From: Cyprinodon diabolis
Lineage: Eukaryota > Chordata > Actinopteri > Cyprinodontiformes > Cyprinodontidae
Direction of reading: 5' to 3'
DNA length: 64,000 nucleotides
Assembly: GCA_030533445.1 (NCBI GenBank)
Contig: CM060070.1
Location: 24,829,501 to 24,893,500 of the forward strand
Positions 59,645 through 64,000 of the stretch are shown one piece after another (the stretch's first letter is position 1; every line of letters begins with the position of its first letter). The notes below the pieces were generated by a model. That model was not told the origin of the DNA, made no database searches, and saw only the letters and a program-made list of their open reading frames with translations. A program made the translations under genes and the position numbers.

Positions 59645-62600
59645 GGAGTCTGACGGGCCATTTGAAAACTGAAAAAGCTCCTAATCTGATGTTACCAGCT
59701 ACACTTTTTTTTTCTAACCAGAATCTCACCCTGTCTGCTTTCATTGACTCCGGATGTGAGAGTAACCTCATTGATTCTAACCTGGTCCAGCAATTACATA
59801 TTGAAACTGTTCCGTTATCCAAGCCTCTCAGAGTATCCGCTATTGATGGAAAGAAACTCCATCAAGTCACTCATCAAACACAACCTCTAGAACTTTTGAT
59901 CTCCGGAAATCATCGTGAGACATTAACCTTTTTTGTTTTTCCTTCTGCATGCTCCCCCTTGGTGCTTGGATTCGAGTGGCTGGAACGGCATAATCCCCAT
60001 ATCAACTGGGCTGAACGCCACATTGAGTCTTGGTCCACCTCCTGTCACGAGACTTGTCTACGTTCGGCAGCTCCCGCTGTTCAGTTTCCTAGAGGTAGGG
60101 GGGAGATGGACTCTCCTGACCTTACTTCTGTTCCTTCCGAGTATCATGATCTGGCACCAGTCTTCAGTAAGGTCAGTGCTACGTCTCTTCCACCTCACAG
60201 ACCATATGATTGTGCCATTGAATTATTACCAGGAGCTCCTATGCCCAGCAGTAGACTTTATAACATCTCTAAGCCTGAACGTGAGACCATGGAGAAATAT
60301 ATTAATGAGTCTCTGGCTACTGGGATAATCCGCCCATCTTCCTCTCCTCTTGGTGCTGGTTTCTTTTTTGTGGGCAAAAGGGATGGTTCCCTACGACCCT
60401 GTATAGATTACAGAGGTCTTAACCAGATAACCGTCAAAAATAAGTACCCACTACCATTACTGGCATCAGCATTTGAACCTGTTCAGGGTGCAACAGTCTT
60501 CACCAAGCTCGATTTGAGAAATGCTTATCACCCTCTTAGGATAAGAGAAGGAGACGAATGGAAGACAGCCTTTAAGACCCCCTTAGGCCAATTTGAGTAC
60601 TTGGTCATGCCTTTTGGTCTCACAAACGCTCCAGCCTGTTTTCAAGCTCTTGTCAATGATGTCCTCAGAGATTTTTTGAATAAATTCGTGTTTGTGTACA
60701 TTGACGACATTTTGATCTACTCCAAGAACCTATCTGAGCATAAGAAACATGTCCGTCTGGTCCTTCAGAGACTTTTGGAAAACAAGCTCTTTGTGAAGGC
60801 AGAAAAATGTGAATTTCACCAACCATCTGTCACTTTTTTAGGGTTTGTGCTCGAGGGCGGGCAGGTTAAGCCATCCGAAGACAAGATAAAGGCAGTTCTT
60901 GACTGGCCGACACCTGAAAACCGCAAACAGCTTCAGAGGTTCCTTGGTTTTGCAAACTTTTACAGACGCTTCATAAGGAATTACAGTCAAACAGCTCTAC
61001 CTCTCACAACCCTGACTTCGGTAAAGAAGACTTTTCAATGGACACCTGAAGCTCAAAAAGCTTTTGAAAAATTAAAAACCCTGTTTTCTAGAGCTCCCAT
61101 TCTGATCCAGCCAGATCCCTCTAAACAATTTATCTTAGAGGTGGATGCCTCAGACTCCGGTGTTGGAGCTGTTTTATCTCAGCAACTTGACTCAGACCAA
61201 AAGATTCACCCCTGTGCCTTTTTTTCTCGTAGACTCTCACCAGCGGAGCAAAACTATGATGTCGGAGATTGTGAACTTCTAGCCATCAAACTCGCCTTGG
61301 AGGAGTGGAGACACTGGCTCGAGGGGGCCGAACATCCAGTTTTGGTCTGGACAGACCATAAAAACCTGGCCTATCTCCAATCCGCCAAACAAGCTAACCC
61401 ACGTCATTCTAGATGGTCATTGTTCTTCTCCCGATTCAATCTCATAATCTCTTACAGACCTGGTTCCAAGAACCTCAAGCCCGATTCTCTCTCTCGTCTT
61501 TACTCTGCTGATCAACCTGAGACGCCTGAGCCTGTTCTTCCTGCCTCCTGTACTGTAGGAGTGTTTTCCTGGGAGATCACTGATCTCATCAACTCTGCCC
61601 TTGCCTCTGAACCTGACCCAGGTAACGGCCCTCCAAATAAAACCTATGTTCCTTCTTCTGTCAGATCCCGCCTGATCCAGTGGATGCATGCAGCTAAATT
61701 TTCCGCCCATCCTGGAGTGAGCAGAACAATAGCCCTGATTACAAAACGTTTCTGGTGGCCATCCTTACACAAGGACGTAAAAGAGTATGTTTTGGCATGT
61801 CCCATCTGCGCCAGAAACAAAACCTCTCACCAACCACCTTCTGGCCTGCTGCATCATCTACCTGTTCCTACCTGTCCCTGGTCTTATATTGCAGTAGATT
61901 TTGTCACTGGTCTCCCGATTTCCAGAGGTATGTCCACCATTTTAACCATAGTCGACCGTTTCTCCAAGTCTTGTCATTTAATTCCCCTCAGAAAACTTCC
62001 CACGGCTTTCCAGACGGCACAGCTTCTGGTGAAGCATGTTTTCCGGCTCCATGGCATCCCACAGGAAATTCTCTCTGACCGCGGCCCACAGTTCATTTCT
62101 CAAGTCTGGAAAGCCTTCTGTTCAGCTTTAAACTGTAAGTCCTCTCTAACCTCTGGTTATCATCCACAGTCTAACGGGCAGACGGAGAGAATGAATCAGC
62201 AACTAGAGTCCACTCTCCGCTGCCTGACCTCAAACAACCCCACCGACTGGAGTCAGTACCTGACCTGGATCGAATACGCCCACAACTCACTCAAGTCAGC
62301 TTCCACTGATTTATCCCCGTTTCAGGTATCTCTCGGTTATCAGCCTCCACTTTTCCCTGCAGACGAGAGAGAGATTTCGGTCCGTTCAGTCCATCAGCAC
62401 ATCCGTCGTTGTCAGAGGGTCTGGAAGCACACCATCGCCACCCTCAACCGTTCTTCTGTCTCAACTAAACGCTTCGCTGACTCCAAGAGACGCCCGGCCC
62501 CTGACTACTCCATTGGCCAAGAGGTATGGCTCTCTACACAAGACATTCCCCTCAAGGGTATGTCTCGAAAGCTGTCTCCCCAGATCATTGGTCCTTACAA

Positions 62601-62958
62601 GGTTGCCCACATCATCAACCCCTCTGCTGTACGTTTACACCTTCCTCCGAGTCTCCGCATCCATCCCACGTTCCATGTCTCCCAGATAAAACCTGTTGTT
62701 TCTAGCCCCCTGTGCCCTCCATCCGACTCCCCTCCACCCGCCCTGGACATCGATGGACATCCTGCCTTCACCGTCCGCCAGATCGTGGACTCCCGTCGGC
62801 GAGGTCACGGTTGGCAGTACCTCGTCGATTGGGAGGGCTACGGTCCGGAGGTCCGCACATGGGTTCCTGGCTCTTTTATCCTCGATCCATCCCTGATCGA
62901 GGAATATGAGAGCTCCCTCCCGTCGACATCTTCTGGACCGCCAAGAGGCGGTCGTTGA
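59614..62958 (+). CDS. pol: Gypsy pol polyprotein (PR-RT-RNase H-integrase-chromodomain), open
   Basis: Open from 59,614 to TGA 62,956-62,958, in the -1 frame relative to gag with about 30 nt overlap; it has no good ATG, so it is probably made as Gag-Pol by frameshifting. No canonical slippery heptamer is obvious. Residues are counted from TTG 59,662. Protease: D29-S30-G31. Reverse transcriptase: KLDLRNAYH and Y346-I-D-D349. RNase H: D495 (LEVDAS), an E near 538 (CELLAI) and a D near 564 (WTDHKN). Integrase: zinc region H676, H683, C713, C716 and DDE core D746, D806, E842 (35 residues between the last two); GPY at 977-979. A chromodomain lies at about 1,033-1,083 ([19 protein letters not shown]). 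All catalytic residues are present. The chromodomain probably steers integration to marked chromatin, as known for chromoviruses. Confidence 0.96.
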   Translation, partial: VKSQGPSEELRSLTGHLKTEKAPNLMLPATLFFSNQNLTLSAFIDSGCESNLIDSNLVQQLHIETVPLSKPLRVSAIDGKKLHQVTHQTQPLELLISGNHRETLTFFVFPSACSPLVLGFEWLERHNPHINWAERHIESWSTSCHETCLRSAAPAVQFPRGRGEMDSPDLTSVPSEYHDLAPVFSKVSATSLPPHRPYDCAIELLPGAPMPSSRLYNISKPERETMEKYINESLATGIIRPSSSPLGAGFFFVGKRDGSLRPCIDYRGLNQITVKNKYPLPLLASAFEPVQGATVFTKLDLRNAYHPLRIREGDEWKTAFKTPLGQFEYLVMPFGLTNAPACFQALVNDVLRDFLNKFVFVYIDDILIYSKNLSEHKKHVRLVLQRLLENKLFVKAEKCEFHQPSVTFLGFVLEGGQVKPSEDKIKAVLDWPTPENRKQLQRFLGFANFYRRFIRNYSQTALPLTTLTSVKKTFQWTPEAQKAFEKLKTLFSRAPILIQPDPSKQFILEVDASDSGVGAVLSQQLDSDQKIHPCAFFSRRLSPAEQNYDVGDCELLAIKLALEEWRHWLEGAEHPVLVWTDHKNLAYLQSAKQANPRHSRWSLFFSRFNLIISYRPGSKNLKPDSLSRLYSADQPETPEPVLPASCTVGVFSWEITDLINSALASEPDPGNGPPNKTYVPSSVRSRLIQWMHAAKFSAHPGVSRTIALITKRFWWPSLHKDVKEYVLACPICARNKTSHQPPSGLLHHLPVPTCPWSYIAVDFVTGLPISRGMSTILTIVDRFSKSCHLIPLRKLPTAFQTAQLLVKHVFRLHGIPQEILSDRGPQFISQVWKAFCSALNCKSSLTSGYHPQSNGQTERMNQQLESTLRCLTSNNPTDWSQYLTWIEYAHNSLKSASTDLSPFQVSLGYQPPLFPADEREISVRSVHQHIRRCQRVWKHTIATLNRSSVSTKRFADSKRRPAPDYSIGQEVWLSTQDIPLKGMSRKLSPQIIGPYKVAHIINPSAVRLHLPPSLRIHPTFHVSQIKPVVSSPLCPPSDSPPPALDIDGHPAFTVRQIVDSRRRGHGWQYLVDWEGYGPEVRTWVPGSFILDPSLIEEYESSLPSTSSGPPRGGR

Positions 62959-62966
62959 GAGGGGGG
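62957..62966 (+). promoter_or_regulatory. Polypurine tract
   Basis: GAGAGGGGGG followed by TAC directly before the 3' LTR. It overlaps the pol stop codon and would prime plus-strand synthesis. Confidence 0.85.
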
Positions 62967-62969
62967 TAC

Positions 62970-63676
62970 TGTTGGGATCTGGAGCTGTAACACCTTCCTC
63001 CAGCAGAGTGCGCCGTGGGTCTCCTGGAGCTGGAGTCTTCCAGCACACCTGTGACGCATCGACTCATCAGGAGACCTCCCCTTTATAACCAGCTGCCAGA
63101 CCTTGCTTCGACGCCGCAGTGTTGACCTTAGTTTGGTTAGCGACCTGAGCCTTCGAAACTGATAAGAATCTTAGTTGTCTCTAGAGAGAGATCTGATTCT
63201 AACTCTCTTCTGTTTTTGTCTCTCAGGAAACCTGTCTCTAGCCTGAAGCTCTGGATGAGCTTAATCTGCCAATCTTCCCTGGTGAGCCAAACCTGAAGAT
63301 TCCTATGTGGATTCTCCTGCTGCTCTTAGTGAAGAGCTGAAACTCTAATCAAGGTCTGCCATTCAAAGTGAGAAGCTAGACGCTGCAGCTGCTCGTGTAC
63401 TCTGCTAAACAAACAGTCTTTGTACCCAACGGTTCCTCCTCTCTCAAAGAGAAGCCCGGATTCAGTCAAGGTAGAATTCTGAATTATCTAAGGGCTCATC
63501 TGCCTGCCTTTCTAATCAAACTATCATCTCTGCAGACTTCAGTGAATCAGCCCGGACCAGTTCAAGATCCTGTACTTAACTTGTATTATTGCACATTCAA
63601 TAAACTCTGTTAAACCTTTTACCCAGCCTCCGTTGTGTTCTGCATGTGGGCTAAGCAACTAAAACCCATCATGACA
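62970..63676 (+). repeat. 3' LTR of the gypsy element
   Basis: 707 bp, same borders and signals as the 5' LTR, including intron-like segments at 63,136-63,226 and 63,471-63,535. Its U3 (GAGCTGGAGTCTTCCAGCAC) resembles the relic at 39.7 kb more than the 5' LTR does, so the 5' LTR is the altered one. Confidence 0.96.
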
Positions 63677-63681
63677 TTATC

Positions 63682-64000
63682 TTTTTCCCTTGATTTAATA
63701 AAACGTAACCCTGCTGGAATCACAGTTATGTTTAATGCTGTTCTCGCTTTTGTTAAAAAAGTAAAAAACTTTTTACTTTTACTATTGTTTGTAGCATTTT
63801 GTCCAACATATTCTCATTATCAGTTCGTATGAAATCGTACGAAAAGTTATGCACAGTATTTCGTACGTTTTGGACGTTTTTCCCCGAAAATACAGATCAG
63901 TGCGCATGCGCAGGCAGACAGATGAAAAAAGCAGTTCCGCGGACGGACGTAAAACTGGGAAAAACAGTGCAATAATCACTTCTTCAGGTCTCTAAATACG
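63682..64000. other. Flank with a possible start of another repeat
   Basis: No gene is seen. At about 63,823-63,870 TCGTATGAAATCGTACGAA and TTTCGTACG form a CpG-rich palindromic cluster that looks like the terminal region of a DNA transposon continuing beyond the window. This cannot be tested here. Confidence 0.3.

Larger units (their letters stand above)
57873..63676 (+). mobile_element. Ty3/gypsy chromovirus of the sushi group, nearly complete
   Basis: A 5.8-kb LTR retrotransposon: 5' LTR 57,873-58,588, gag, pol and 3' LTR 62,970-63,676, flanked by the 5-bp duplication TTATC (57,868-57,872 and 63,677-63,681). Gag has one CCHC knuckle. Pol has protease, reverse transcriptase, RNase H, integrase and a C-terminal chromodomain in that order. 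There is no envelope gene. The gag style and chromodomain place it with the fish sushi-ichi lineage, from which mammalian RTL/PEG10 genes descend. The LTRs differ by roughly nine substitutions, a 6-bp indel and one rearranged U3 block, so the insertion is young but not brand new. Confidence 0.96.

Overview
The window is vertebrate nuclear DNA, almost certainly from a ray-finned (teleost) fish. It has one intact host gene, a sphingosine-1-phosphate receptor most like S1PR4, in AT-rich non-coding DNA full of fish-type mobile elements: Tc1/mariner, PIF/Harbinger, hAT, Rex-type LINE tails, tRNA-derived SINEs and a chromodomain Ty3/gypsy element of the sushi group. There are no operons, CRISPR arrays, rRNA genes or functional tRNA genes. 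Most open frames in the window are chance or repeat-derived.

Layout. 1-317: 3' end of a decayed Tc1 element. 318-10,400: non-coding DNA with a small TIR element at 5.25-5.72 kb and one copy of a CAGGGGCGGAGC-type element at 8.5-9.2 kb. On the minus strand there is a weak case for a host gene, with a possible first exon at about 9.9-10.3 kb and a possible 92-nt exon at 4,327-4,418. 10.4-16.3 kb: a TA microsatellite, the inverted partner of the 8.5-kb element, LINE 3' fragments, and a Harbinger MITE inserted in a tRNA-derived SINE. 16,918-18,529: a complete Tc1-like transposon with identical 202-bp inverted repeats and an intact 334-residue transposase. 21.05-22.9 kb: the s1pr4-like gene, with its coding region in one exon and a probable upstream 5'UTR intron. 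23.4-27.2 kb: a Harbinger deletion derivative, a SINE and a Rex3/RTE-like fragment. 27-57 kb: mostly unique AT-rich sequence with LINE tails, a 61-bp minisatellite, an LTR relic at 39.7 kb, a hAT element at 42 kb, microsatellites, and a few stretches that read like conserved regulatory DNA.

57,873-63,676: a nearly complete Ty3/gypsy chromovirus (LTR-gag-pol-LTR) with a 5-bp target duplication TTATC. It is the most interesting object here. (a) The 11 nt next to its 5' LTR are the exact reverse complement of an 11-nt stretch about 30 bp downstream of the LTR TATA box, as expected for Tf1/sushi-style self-priming. (b) Both LTRs carry two segments bounded by GT...AG, with branch-point-like and pyrimidine-rich sequences, and both segments are precisely absent from the related LTR relic at 39.7 kb. 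They look like spliceosomal introns inside the LTR leader. (c) The LTR 3' end supplies an ATG in the gag frame, but a TAA 40 codons later separates it from the rest of gag.

How the parts relate: s1pr4 is the only gene with a clear host function. The Tc1 and gypsy elements look young, because their open frames and termini are largely intact; the rest are fossils. Family calls come from motif recognition by eye, without any database search.
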